Origin: CAXBCP01 sp963974055
GTDB taxonomy: Bacteria > Pseudomonadota > Alphaproteobacteria > MPNO01 > UBA830
Direction of reading: 5' to 3'
Assembly (NCBI GenBank): GCA_963974055.1
Contig: CAXBCP010000001.1
Coordinates: 62,001 to 126,000 of the forward strand
Length of the DNA stretch: 64,000 nt
The first letter of the stretch is position 1; each line of letters begins with the position of its first letter. A program made the position numbers and the translations under genes. The notes under the pieces were generated by a model. The model ran no database searches, was not told the DNA's origin, and worked only from the letters and a program-made list of their open reading frames with translations. Below are positions 1 through 7,566 of the stretch, piece after piece.

Positions 1-701
1 GCCATGCGCTGACGGCGCGGCTGACCGACGATGTCGCGTTTCCCTATCTGTTGCTTCTGGTCTCCGGCGGGCATTGCCAGTTCCTCGCCGTGACCGGCCC
101 CGGCAATTACACGCTGATGGGCGGCACGGTCGACGACGCCGTGGGCGAGGCGTTCGACAAATGCGCGAAGATGATGGGGCTCGGCTTTCCCGGCGGCCCG
201 GCGGTCGAAGCGGCGGCGCGGACGGGCGACGGCAAACGGTTCGCCTTCCCGCGCCCCATGAAGGGCCGGGCGGGGTGCGACATGTCGTTTTCCGGTCTCA
301 AGACGGCGGTGCGCCAGGCGATTCTCGATCTGCCCGGCGATTCCCTGTCTGCCGCCGATGCCGCCGATATCGCGGCCTCGTTCCAGGCGGCCGTGGCCGA
401 TGTGCTGGCCGACCGGGCGGCGCATGCGATCGCGGCCTTCGACGGGGACCACCCGGACGGCAGGACGCTGGTGGTCGCCGGCGGCGTTGCCGCCAATGCG
501 GCATTGCGCGAAAAACTGACGGGTCTCTGCGCGCTGGTAGGGTTCCGCTGCGTCGTGCCGCCGCCGAAGCTGTGTACAGATAACGGCGCCATGATCGCCT
601 GGGCGGGGATCGAGCGGCTGCGGCTCGGCCTGACCGACGGCCTCGATTTCGCGCCGCGTCCGCGCTGGCCGCTGGCCGATCTGTCCGGGGCAGCGGCCTA
701 G
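1..701 (+). CDS. tsaD: tRNA N6-adenosine threonylcarbamoyltransferase TsaD, 3' part
   Basis: This is the C-terminal part of the Kae1/TsaD protein, which transfers the threonylcarbamoyl group to A37 of ANN-decoding tRNAs together with TsaB and TsaE. The reading frame is open from base 3, and the visible protein starts with HALTARL, so the gene begins to the left of the window. Visible family motifs are LLVSGGHCQ, GRTVDDA-like GTVDDAVGEAFDKCAK, the KMMGLGFPGGP stretch, SFSGLKTAVR, VAGGVAANAALR and CTDNGAMIAWAG near the end. These cover the nucleotide-binding part of the ASKHA fold. The metal-binding histidine motif of the N-terminus is not in view. In alphaproteobacteria tsaD is commonly followed by gpsA; here three other genes lie between them. 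Confidence 0.95.
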   Translation, partial: HALTARLTDDVAFPYLLLLVSGGHCQFLAVTGPGNYTLMGGTVDDAVGEAFDKCAKMMGLGFPGGPAVEAAARTGDGKRFAFPRPMKGRAGCDMSFSGLKTAVRQAILDLPGDSLSAADAADIAASFQAAVADVLADRAAHAIAAFDGDHPDGRTLVVAGGVAANAALREKLTGLCALVGFRCVVPPPKLCTDNGAMIAWAGIERLRLGLTDGLDFAPRPRWPLADLSGAAA

Positions 702-810
702 CCGCTGTTTTCACGGGATGTTCCGGGCATATATCGGCGCCCGTGGCCTTTGGAATTTCCCCGGATCGGCGTACACTGAGCCGTCAATCGAGCTTGAAGG
801 AGGACAGAGC

Positions 811-1302
811 ATGAGCAGTGGCGAATCGGCCCGCGGACGCGCATTCGTGATGCAGCCGGGAGAGGGCCCGAGCTTCTGGCAGCCGAAGCCGGCGAACGGC
901 CACGCCGATCCGATGCTGACCCCGGCGGACACCAACTTCGGCGACATGTCGATGGGGTACCAGACCATCGCACCGGGCGGTCATGTGCGCGAACATTCCC
1001 ATGCCGACCAGGTTGAACTGCAGATCTGTTTCAAGGGTAAGGGCCATGTAATGGTCGACGGTGCGCGCCACGACATCGTGCCCGGTTCTTCGTGTTTTCT
1101 CGGCTATGACGTGAAGCATGCGATTCATAACGACGGCGACGAAGATCTCGTGATGCTGTGGGTTATTACCCCGGCCGGGCTCGAGGATTTCTTCGCGACC
1201 ATCGGCCGCGACCGCCGCCCCGGCGATCCCGTGCCCGAACCATTCGAACGGCCGACCGACGTGGTCGCGATCGAACGGTCGCTCGGAATGAACGATACCT
1301 GA
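811..1302 (+). CDS. Cupin domain protein, small
   Basis: A 163-residue single-domain cupin. The first cupin motif is seen as REHSHADQVELQICFKGKGHVMVDG (HxH plus a downstream Glu), and the second as the stretch around GYDVKHAIHNDGDEDLVMLWV, so a mononuclear metal site is likely. The start at 811 is chosen because AAGGAGG lies at 797-803; an in-frame ATG at 718 has no such site. The substrate is unknown. The gene heads a short same-strand run with an alpha/beta hydrolase and a 2OG-Fe(II) oxygenase, which suggests a small catabolic or detoxification pathway, but this is inference from context. Confidence 0.8.
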   Translation: MSSGESARGRAFVMQPGEGPSFWQPKPANGHADPMLTPADTNFGDMSMGYQTIAPGGHVREHSHADQVELQICFKGKGHVMVDGARHDIVPGSSCFLGYDVKHAIHNDGDEDLVMLWVITPAGLEDFFATIGRDRRPGDPVPEPFERPTDVVAIERSLGMNDT

Positions 1303-1346
1303 GCAACGCGACCCGAAACCGGATCAAAAAACAGGCGAAACACACC

Positions 1347-2144
1347 GTGCCCAAAGTCGATATCGGCGATGCCGAAATTCATTACGAGGAAGCCGGCGCA
1401 GGCGATCCGATCATGTTCGTGCCGGGCCTCGGCGGCGGCAACGGGCTCTGGGTAAACCAGATACCGGCCTTTGCCGACCGCTATCGCACGATCGCCCACG
1501 ATCATCGCGGCTGCGGCGAAAGCACCTATTCTATGATCGAGTATTCGGTCGATCAGATGGCCGCAGACGCGATCCGCCTGATGGACGCGCTGGACATCGA
1601 ACGCGCCCACTGGGTCGGTCATTCGACGGGCGGCGCGATGGGCCAGGTCGTCGCCCAGGATTATCCGGACCGGCTGGCGTCGCTGGTGCTCAGCGCCACG
1701 TGGCCGGGCCAGGATTCCTATTTCAATCGTTCTTTCGCCGCGCGCAAATCGGTGCTGGTGAACCAGGGCACGGCGGAATATGCCCGCCATTCGATCCTGA
1801 CCCTGCTGCCGCCGTGGTACATCACCCGGAACGCCGACAAGATCGACGTGCTTGAAGGGTATCTCGCCGGCGCCGATCAGCCCGCGGCAATCATGGAAAG
1901 CCGCATCGATGCGATCTGCGCCTTCGACCGCCGCGGGCGCATGACCGATATAAAGGTGCCGACCCTGGTGATCGTCGCCGAGGACGACATGGTGACGCCG
2001 CGCTACCTGTCGGACGAACTGGCCGAAAACGTCCCCGGCGCCGAAAAGACAGTGCTGCCGACCGGCGGGCATTTCCTGATGCATATCGATATCGATACAT
2101 ATAACAGCACCGTTCGTGATTTTATCGACCGGAACCCGCTGTAA
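1347..2144 (+). CDS. Alpha/beta hydrolase
   Basis: A 265-residue alpha/beta-fold hydrolase. The oxyanion region is VPGLGGGNG (about residues 25-33), the nucleophile elbow is VGHSTGGAMG with Ser at about 93, the acid is in VAEDDMVTP and the histidine in GGHFLMH near the C-terminus, so the catalytic triad is complete. The frame is open further upstream, but that part overlaps the cupin gene and reads as low-complexity Arg/Pro. GTG at 1347 is the first plausible start and gives the usual beta-strand beginning PKVDIGDAEIHYEE. It resembles the 3-oxoadipate enol-lactonase-like group, but the substrate cannot be assigned. The next gene starts at the base after its stop codon. Confidence 0.85.
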   Translation: MPKVDIGDAEIHYEEAGAGDPIMFVPGLGGGNGLWVNQIPAFADRYRTIAHDHRGCGESTYSMIEYSVDQMAADAIRLMDALDIERAHWVGHSTGGAMGQVVAQDYPDRLASLVLSATWPGQDSYFNRSFAARKSVLVNQGTAEYARHSILTLLPPWYITRNADKIDVLEGYLAGADQPAAIMESRIDAICAFDRRGRMTDIKVPTLVIVAEDDMVTPRYLSDELAENVPGAEKTVLPTGGHFLMHIDIDTYNSTVRDFIDRNPL

Positions 2145-2816
2145 ATGGGCTCCCAGGACGCGAAACCCCGGGAAGCACAGGGCACCATCCGGGGCCTGTT
2201 TCCGACACCCGTGGTGGAATGCATGATGCCCGATGCCCCGGCGCTGAATGCGGAGCTGAAGCAGGTCATCCTGGCGCGCGAAAAAGCCGACAAGGGCACC
2301 CAGCACAGCAATCTCGGCGGTTGGCAGTCGGACTGGGAATTCGAATCCTGGGGCGGTCCTGCGGTCACGACCCTGCTCGATGCGAGCCGCACCATGGCCA
2401 GCCAGCTCACCTGCGACCGCATGGGCCGGCCGGTGCCGCTGACCTGGCTGACGAATTGCTGGGCCAATGTGAACCGCGACGGCCATGGCAACGAATTCCA
2501 CACCCATCCCGGCGCCTACTGGTCGGCAAGCTATTACGTCGATGACGGCGGGATCGGCGACGACCCGGCGCTCGGCGGCGAGTTCGAAATCCAGGATCCG
2601 CGCGGGGTCGCGCCGGCAATGCTTGCGCCCAGTCTTGCCGTTGCCATGCCCGGCGGCCAGTCCATCGGCGCCAGCGAAACGGTGCGCCCGCGCGCCGGGC
2701 TGCTGCTGATCTTCCCGTCCTGGCTGTCCCACGGGGTGCGGCCCTATCACGGCGACGGGGTGCGTATCTCGGTCGCGATCAACCTGACGCCCGCGCCCGG
2801 AAAACAGTCCGCATGA
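2145..2816 (+). CDS. Putative 2OG-Fe(II) oxygenase (TIGR02466-like)
   Basis: A 223-residue protein resembling the TIGR02466 family of putative 2-oxoglutarate/Fe(II)-dependent oxygenases. Visible family features are the LFPTPVVE opening, NEFHTHPGAYWSASYYV in the middle (candidate iron-binding residues) and FPSWLSHGVRPYHGDGVRISVAINL near the end, with the distal His and the Arg that would bind 2-oxoglutarate. The ATG follows directly on the TAA of the hydrolase gene, so the two are surely cotranscribed. The physiological substrate is unknown. Confidence 0.8.
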   Translation: MGSQDAKPREAQGTIRGLFPTPVVECMMPDAPALNAELKQVILAREKADKGTQHSNLGGWQSDWEFESWGGPAVTTLLDASRTMASQLTCDRMGRPVPLTWLTNCWANVNRDGHGNEFHTHPGAYWSASYYVDDGGIGDDPALGGEFEIQDPRGVAPAMLAPSLAVAMPGGQSIGASETVRPRAGLLLIFPSWLSHGVRPYHGDGVRISVAINLTPAPGKQSA

Positions 2817-2841
2817 AGCTGGCCGGCGGGAATTCTGCCCC

Positions 2842-3828
2842 ATGATTTCGGTCATCGGAGCCGGGGCCTGGGGCACGGCGCTGTCGGTCGCCGCGCGCCG
2901 CGCCGGTAACGACGTGCTGCTCTGGGGGTACGAGGCGGAGGCCGTCGACACGATCAACCGCGACCATGAAAACAGCCTGTACCTGCCCGGTATCTCGCTC
3001 GACCGTGCGATTCGCGCGACCGCCGACCTGGCGGAAACGGCGCTGGCAGACTGCATCTTGCTGGCCGCCCCGGCACAGCACCTGCGCGGGACGATCGGCC
3101 CGCTCGCCGGCCAGATATCGCCCGGCACACCCATGGTGATTTGCGCGAAAGGCATCGAACAGGACACCCTGGCGCTGATGAGCGAGGCCGTGAACGACCT
3201 GTTCCCCGGCAATCCGGTCCTGGTCCTGTCCGGTCCGACGTTTGCGGCGGAAGTCGCGGCGGGGCTGCCGACCGCCGTGACGCTGGCGGGCGACGATATC
3301 GCGATGGCACAGAAAATTGCCGACGCCCTCAGCTCCGACCGGTTCAGGCCTTATTCGGGCGACGACGTGATCGGCGCGCAGGTCGGCGGCGCGATAAAGA
3401 ACGTGCTTGCCATCGCCTGCGGCATAGCCGAAGGGCGCGGCTTCGGCGACAACGCGCGCGCGGCGCTGATCACAAGGGGGCTCGCGGAACTGACGCGACT
3501 TTGCGTCGCCAAGGGCGGCCGGGCGGAAACCATGATGGGCCTGTCCGGCCTCGGCGACCTGGTGCTGACCTGCACCAGCACGCAGTCGCGCAATTATTCG
3601 CTCGGCGTGGCGCTGGGCGAAGGGCGCGCGCTTGACGAAATTCTGGGCGAACGGAACAGCGTCGCCGAAGGCGTATACACCGCCAGTGCGGCGGTGGCGC
3701 TGGCGGCGACGATCGGCGTCGAAATGCCGATCGCGGCCGCGGTCGATGCCGTGCTCAACAGGGGCGCCAGTATCGATGCGGTTATCGAAGCCCTGCTTGC
3801 CCGGCCGTTGCGGCCGGAATCCGATTAA
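2842..3828 (+). CDS. gpsA: Glycerol-3-phosphate dehydrogenase [NAD(P)+]
   Basis: Cytosolic GpsA reduces dihydroxyacetone phosphate to sn-glycerol 3-phosphate for phospholipid synthesis. The 328 residues match the family length. The N-terminal Rossmann motif is VIGAGAWGTAL (residues 4-14). Other motifs are SGPTFAAEVA, QVGGAIKNVLAIACGIAEG with the catalytic lysine, and MGLSGLGDLVLTCTS. The start at 2842 puts the dinucleotide motif at the very N-terminus, as usual. It lies 25 bp after the oxygenase gene. The gap between tsaD and gpsA, which are neighbours in many alphaproteobacteria, is filled here by the cupin, hydrolase and oxygenase genes. Confidence 0.96.
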   Translation: MISVIGAGAWGTALSVAARRAGNDVLLWGYEAEAVDTINRDHENSLYLPGISLDRAIRATADLAETALADCILLAAPAQHLRGTIGPLAGQISPGTPMVICAKGIEQDTLALMSEAVNDLFPGNPVLVLSGPTFAAEVAAGLPTAVTLAGDDIAMAQKIADALSSDRFRPYSGDDVIGAQVGGAIKNVLAIACGIAEGRGFGDNARAALITRGLAELTRLCVAKGGRAETMMGLSGLGDLVLTCTSTQSRNYSLGVALGEGRALDEILGERNSVAEGVYTASAAVALAATIGVEMPIAAAVDAVLNRGASIDAVIEALLARPLRPESD

Positions 3829-3863
3829 CGGCGCCGGCGCGCACGATTTTAAAGGGACACATC

Positions 3864-4886
3864 ATGACGGAAGAAAAAACCTGGCCGAACCGGCGCGAAG
3901 ACGTTTTTAAAATTGCCGGTTTCAAGTTCGCCAGCGGCGAAGTGCTGGACGAACTGACCCTGCGATACACGACCATCGGCACGCCCGAGCGCGATCCGGA
4001 CGGCAACATTACGAATGCCGTTCTGCTGATCCACAACACCACGGGCTCGGGTCATACCTGGCTGCAGCCGACCCTGGCGGATGCGCTGTTCGCCGACGGT
4101 CAGGCGCTCGATCTCGGAAAATATTTCATCGTGATTCCCGACATGGTCGGGTTCGGCGGATCGAGCAAACCGAGCGACGGGCTGCGGGCACGCTTTCCCC
4201 GTTACCGCTATGACGACATGGTGGTGTCGACCCACAGGCTGCTGACCGACGGCCTCGGAATTCGACGGTTGAAGCTCATTCTCGGGATATCCATGGGTGG
4301 CATGCTGGCCTGGATCTACGGCGAAAAATACCCCGACTTTATGGAAGCGCTGGTGCCGGTCGCATCCCAGCCCGGCCCCATGAGTGGGCGCAACTGGATC
4401 CAGCGCCGCGTATCGATCGAAGCCATCCGCAACGACCCGGACTGGAACAACGGCGATTACGAAACCAATCCGTCCCGCTACGTGCTCACCGCGCCGTTCA
4501 GCGGGTTGCTGACCCAGAGCGTCGTGCGCCTCCAGGAAAAGGCGCCGACACGGGAAGCGGGCGATGCGCTGTACGCGACCCTCGTGGAAAGGGCGAAACA
4601 GGGCGACGCCAATAACCGCCTTTACCAGGTCGAGGCGTCCATGGATTACGACCCGTCCGGCGATCTCGACAAAATCAGGGCGCGGCTGCTCGCCATCAAT
4701 TTCGAAGACGACGAACTGAACCCGCCGCAACTGGGGACCATGGAACCCGCGATCGAAAAAATTCCCGGCGCGCAATACGTGCTGGTCCCGGCGGGCGACG
4801 ATACCAACGGCCATTACTCCACGATGCTCGCGGATTTGTGGGCCCCGTATCTCGCGGCATTCCTGGCCGGGGACAAGCTTTCCTGA
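3864..4886 (+). CDS. MetX-like alpha/beta hydrolase
   Basis: A 340-residue alpha/beta hydrolase of the homoserine O-acetyltransferase-like group. Motifs are NAVLLIHNTTGSG, the nucleophile elbow GISMGGMLAW (Ser about 143), FEDDELNPP for the acid and NGHYSTM for the histidine. The protein begins with a long strand-rich segment with the typical LRYTTIGTPERD sequence. True MetX enzymes carry other conserved residues and usually pair with MetW, which is absent here, so a hydrolase or acyltransferase of unknown substrate is the safer call. A good ribosome site AAGGGA lies at 3850-3855 before the ATG. The gene stands alone after gpsA. Confidence 0.8.
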   Translation: MTEEKTWPNRREDVFKIAGFKFASGEVLDELTLRYTTIGTPERDPDGNITNAVLLIHNTTGSGHTWLQPTLADALFADGQALDLGKYFIVIPDMVGFGGSSKPSDGLRARFPRYRYDDMVVSTHRLLTDGLGIRRLKLILGISMGGMLAWIYGEKYPDFMEALVPVASQPGPMSGRNWIQRRVSIEAIRNDPDWNNGDYETNPSRYVLTAPFSGLLTQSVVRLQEKAPTREAGDALYATLVERAKQGDANNRLYQVEASMDYDPSGDLDKIRARLLAINFEDDELNPPQLGTMEPAIEKIPGAQYVLVPAGDDTNGHYSTMLADLWAPYLAAFLAGDKLS

Positions 4887-4982
4887 TTTCCGGCATACCG
4901 GCGTGCGATACGGGCCGAATTATGTGCGCCCCGACGGTGCGTATGATAAGGAACGGCTTTCCTTTCGGTCGTCGGAGTCCCC

Positions 4983-5219
4983 ATGAAACTTATCGTTCTG
5001 AACCTGCCACGCGATTTAACCGAGGGTGACCTCGCGGAATTGTTCAGGGTCCATGGCGATATCGCCGCCTGTAACCTGGTCCTGGACGACAGGACCGGCG
5101 CGTCGAAAGGCTTCGGCTTCGTCGAAACGGTCTCGAACGACACTGCGGAAGCCGCCATCGCGGTACTGCATGGCAGCATGCTGAACAATCAGAAAATCCG
5201 CGTCAAACCGGCGGAATGA
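4983..5219 (+). CDS. RRM-domain RNA-binding protein
   Basis: A 78-residue protein made of one RNA recognition motif. RNP2 is LIVLNLP at residues 3-9 and RNP1 is SKGFGFVET at about 41-49, with the usual ASKG..SNDTAEAAI..LHG..L.N.KIRVKPAE layout to the end. Such stand-alone RRM proteins bind single-stranded RNA and in bacteria are often linked to cold shock or stress, though the role here is unknown. GGAG lies a few bases before the ATG. It is flanked by short gene-free stretches on both sides, so it probably has its own transcript. Confidence 0.9.
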   Translation: MKLIVLNLPRDLTEGDLAELFRVHGDIAACNLVLDDRTGASKGFGFVETVSNDTAEAAIAVLHGSMLNNQKIRVKPAE

Positions 5220-5460
5220 CCGGGCAGTCCTGCGGTGCGAACGCCGTATCCGCCGCCCACGATATCTGCGTGTCCTGGCTATATTTGCCCTGCCGATTTG
5301 CGCTGGTGAGCATGTTTCATTCGGGTCCCGCCGACCGAAACTGATCCGGTGCCGTGCGATATGCCGCGTTGGAGTTTTGCCCGCCGTTTTCATTCGGCGC
5401 GCCGTGTTGTATTGACGTCGGGGTGAATGACAGGTTTCAACCGACCGAAAGCAGAACCGC
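5220..5460. other. Gene-free stretch
   Basis: About 240 bases between the RRM gene and the VOC gene. No convincing ORF, hairpin with U-tract or RNA motif was seen. It probably holds the promoter of the VOC gene, but no clear -35/-10 pair stands out. Confidence 0.4.
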
Positions 5461-6303
5461 ATGACCCAGCCGCCCCTCTGGCCCGCCCATCTTCATCATT
5501 TCTGCCTTGAGACGCCGCAGATCGACACGATCGTGCCATGGTACGAAACGCACCTGGAAATGGCCTCGGAAAAACTGGCCGACGGATCGGTCTGGCTGTC
5601 GGGACGCCAGCGCAATATCGTCTTCCGGCCGGCGGCGGAAAAGGGCTTCGGCTATGTCGGTTATGCCCTGGCGGATACGGACCGGCTTGCCCGCTTCGAT
5701 GCCGATATGACGGCAAAGGGCGTCGGGCGGAGCGATCAGCGCTCGCCCGTGTTCGCCGACGGTCAGGTGTCGATCCTCGATACCGACGGCAAGTGCTTTA
5801 TTTTCGGGGTGCCGGTGCGGCCCGAGACCGACACTCCCGACCGCCTGCCCGGCCGGTTGCAGCATCTCGGCATCTGCACGACCGACATGGACCGGCTGAT
5901 CGGGTTCTTTACCGGCACGGTCGGCTTTCGGCCTTCCGATATCGTGAAAAACGACGATGGCGGCGTGTCCGCCTGTTTCCTGCGCTCCGATCACGAACAC
6001 CACGATCTCGCGCTGTTCGCCGCCTCGTCGTCGCGGTTCGATCATCAATGCTACGAAACGACCTGCTGGAACGACATCCGCGACTGGGGCGACCATTTCG
6101 CCGACCAGCATACGGAAATCGAATGGGGGGCGGCCCGCCACGGCGCGGGCAACAACCTGTTCATCTTCGTCCGCGACCCGGACGGCAACCCGGTGGAAAT
6201 GTCGGCCGAGCTCGAAACCCGGGACTTCGAGGCGCCGCCCGGCGAGTGGAAGACCGAGCCGCGTACCCTGAACCTGTGGGGAGACGCCTGGACGCGGGAC
6301 TGA
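5461..6303 (+). CDS. VOC family protein, two-domain (extradiol dioxygenase-like)
   Basis: A 280-residue protein with two vicinal-oxygen-chelate modules, the layout of type I extradiol dioxygenases and related enzymes. Module 1 starts with HLHHFCLETPQIDTIVPWYETHL (residues about 8-30). Module 2 starts with LQHLGICTTDMDRLIGFFTGTVGF (about 136-160) and ends with FVRDPDGNPVEMSAELE, where His and Glu would bind metal. A histidine-rich stretch (DHEHHDLALF) lies between. The substrate is unknown; an aromatic ring-cleavage role is only a family-level suggestion. A strong terminator follows at 6366. Confidence 0.85.
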   Translation: MTQPPLWPAHLHHFCLETPQIDTIVPWYETHLEMASEKLADGSVWLSGRQRNIVFRPAAEKGFGYVGYALADTDRLARFDADMTAKGVGRSDQRSPVFADGQVSILDTDGKCFIFGVPVRPETDTPDRLPGRLQHLGICTTDMDRLIGFFTGTVGFRPSDIVKNDDGGVSACFLRSDHEHHDLALFAASSSRFDHQCYETTCWNDIRDWGDHFADQHTEIEWGAARHGAGNNLFIFVRDPDGNPVEMSAELETRDFEAPPGEWKTEPRTLNLWGDAWTRD

Positions 6304-6365
6304 ACCGGGGCTGATTTCGCCAACTTGTTTCGCGAACGATTTCTCGGCGAATATGCGTCAACGGA

Positions 6366-6396
6366 CCGCCGGCCCCTAAAAGGGGCCGGCGGTTTG
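6366..6396 (+). terminator. Rho-independent terminator after the VOC gene
   Basis: An 11-bp perfect GC-rich stem (CCGCCGGCCCC at 6366-6376 with GGGGCCGGCGG at 6382-6392) closes a 5-base loop and is followed by TTTGTCGT. The T-run lies on the plus-strand side only, so it ends the VOC transcript. The convergent minus-strand gene stops at 6431. Confidence 0.8.
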
Positions 6397-6430
6397 TCGT
6401 CGTGTTACGACCGGAATAACGGAATTCGGA

Positions 6431-7390
6431 CTATTCCTGCGGAATACCCAGTTCCTGATAGGCTTTGATCGCGCCGGGATGATGCGGCATCGAATGCTTG
6501 CGAGCGATGCCCTTTTTGATATCCATCCGGTTGAAGGCGCCAAGTGACTTCGCCAGCGCCGCCTTGTTGGCGATCATCGTTTTGACCAGCGTGTAGACGA
6601 TCTCGTCCGGCACGTGTTTCCCGGCAACCAGCGTAAACGGGACGTCGATCAGGCAGGTCGGGTCCTCGACGATGAACGGCCGGGTCTTGCTCGGCGACAT
6701 CTTGCCGATGAACGCCGCGGACACCCAGGACTTGATCTTTGTCTCGTCGGTTTCCTCGCAGCCCATCTTCACGAACCGGATACCGCCTTTGACGGTGGCG
6801 TTGACCTGCTTGGTGATGCCGGCATTGACCGGAAGAAAGGCGGCATCGGCGCGGCCGGCCATAAACAGCTTCGCGGCAGAAACGAAGTTGGGTGACGGAA
6901 CGCCCGCGAGATCCTTGTCGGTCATGCCCCGGGTTGCGAGCGCGGCGCCGGCGATGAAGTGAAAGATTCGCCCGGACGGATATCCAACCGGCACTTTTTT
7001 GCCTTTAAGGTCCTCGATGCCGCGGATGTCGCCATCCTTGCGAACGGCATAGCCGCTGACATTGCCGAATGTCGCGGCGACCATGCGTACATTGGTCAGG
7101 GCTTCGCGATAAAGCTCCGTCCCGGAATAGGCGAAAGCGGCTTCGGCGACATTGGCCATGCCGAACGCCAGCTTGCCGGCATTAAGCAGCGGCATATAGG
7201 TCGACGAGCCGGCATAGGGCTGTACGCGGAACTGTTTTCCCGTTTCCTCGACCATCACGCGCGAGAGCGCCGTTCCGGTCGCATAGAAAAGAGATCCCTG
7301 AGGGTTGGTGCCGATAGAGTAAGTCTGAGCGGAGGTGGCGGTTGCGAACAGCGTCGCACCCGCCAGGGCGGCGGTAAAGGTCCTTATCAT
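6431..7390 (-). CDS. TAXI family TRAP transporter solute-binding protein
   Basis: A 319-residue periplasmic binding protein of the TAXI branch of TRAP transporters. A signal peptide is visible (MIRTFTAALAGATLFATATSAQ, with cleavage expected after the SA of TSAQ). The mature part opens with TYSIGTNPQGSLFYATGTALSRVM, the family's typical beginning, followed by LNAGKLAFGMAN. The start at 7390 is chosen over one ten codons upstream because GGGAGGGAG precedes it. The gene lies downstream of the fused permease on the same strand, separated by 176 bp, so the two form one transporter. The ligand is unknown; TAXI systems often take up dicarboxylates or amino acids. Confidence 0.93.
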   Translation of the reverse strand: MIRTFTAALAGATLFATATSAQTYSIGTNPQGSLFYATGTALSRVMVEETGKQFRVQPYAGSSTYMPLLNAGKLAFGMANVAEAAFAYSGTELYREALTNVRMVAATFGNVSGYAVRKDGDIRGIEDLKGKKVPVGYPSGRIFHFIAGAALATRGMTDKDLAGVPSPNFVSAAKLFMAGRADAAFLPVNAGITKQVNATVKGGIRFVKMGCEETDETKIKSWVSAAFIGKMSPSKTRPFIVEDPTCLIDVPFTLVAGKHVPDEIVYTLVKTMIANKAALAKSLGAFNRMDIKKGIARKHSMPHHPGAIKAYQELGIPQE

Positions 7391-7566
7391 TCTGATTCTC
7401 CCTCCCGGATTATCGGGCAAAGACCGGCTTTTATGACTGTTTCATCGCTGTGGGATCCGGCGACTCTTCACGGCAATGGCCGGGCGGACAGAGCGCCCGG
7501 ATGGCGGAACGTTCCATAAACCCGTGACGAATGCAATGCGCCGCCGCTGGGGCGTTCGCCCGGCCG

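Noticed and set aside
1125..3212. A 695-codon open frame on the minus strand
   Set aside because: It is antisense to the hydrolase, oxygenase and gpsA genes, and its sequence is Arg/Gly/His-rich without a domain.
3832..3841. GCGCCGGCGC palindrome after gpsA
   Set aside because: It is a short GC palindrome common in this genome, with no loop and no good T-run, so not called a terminator.
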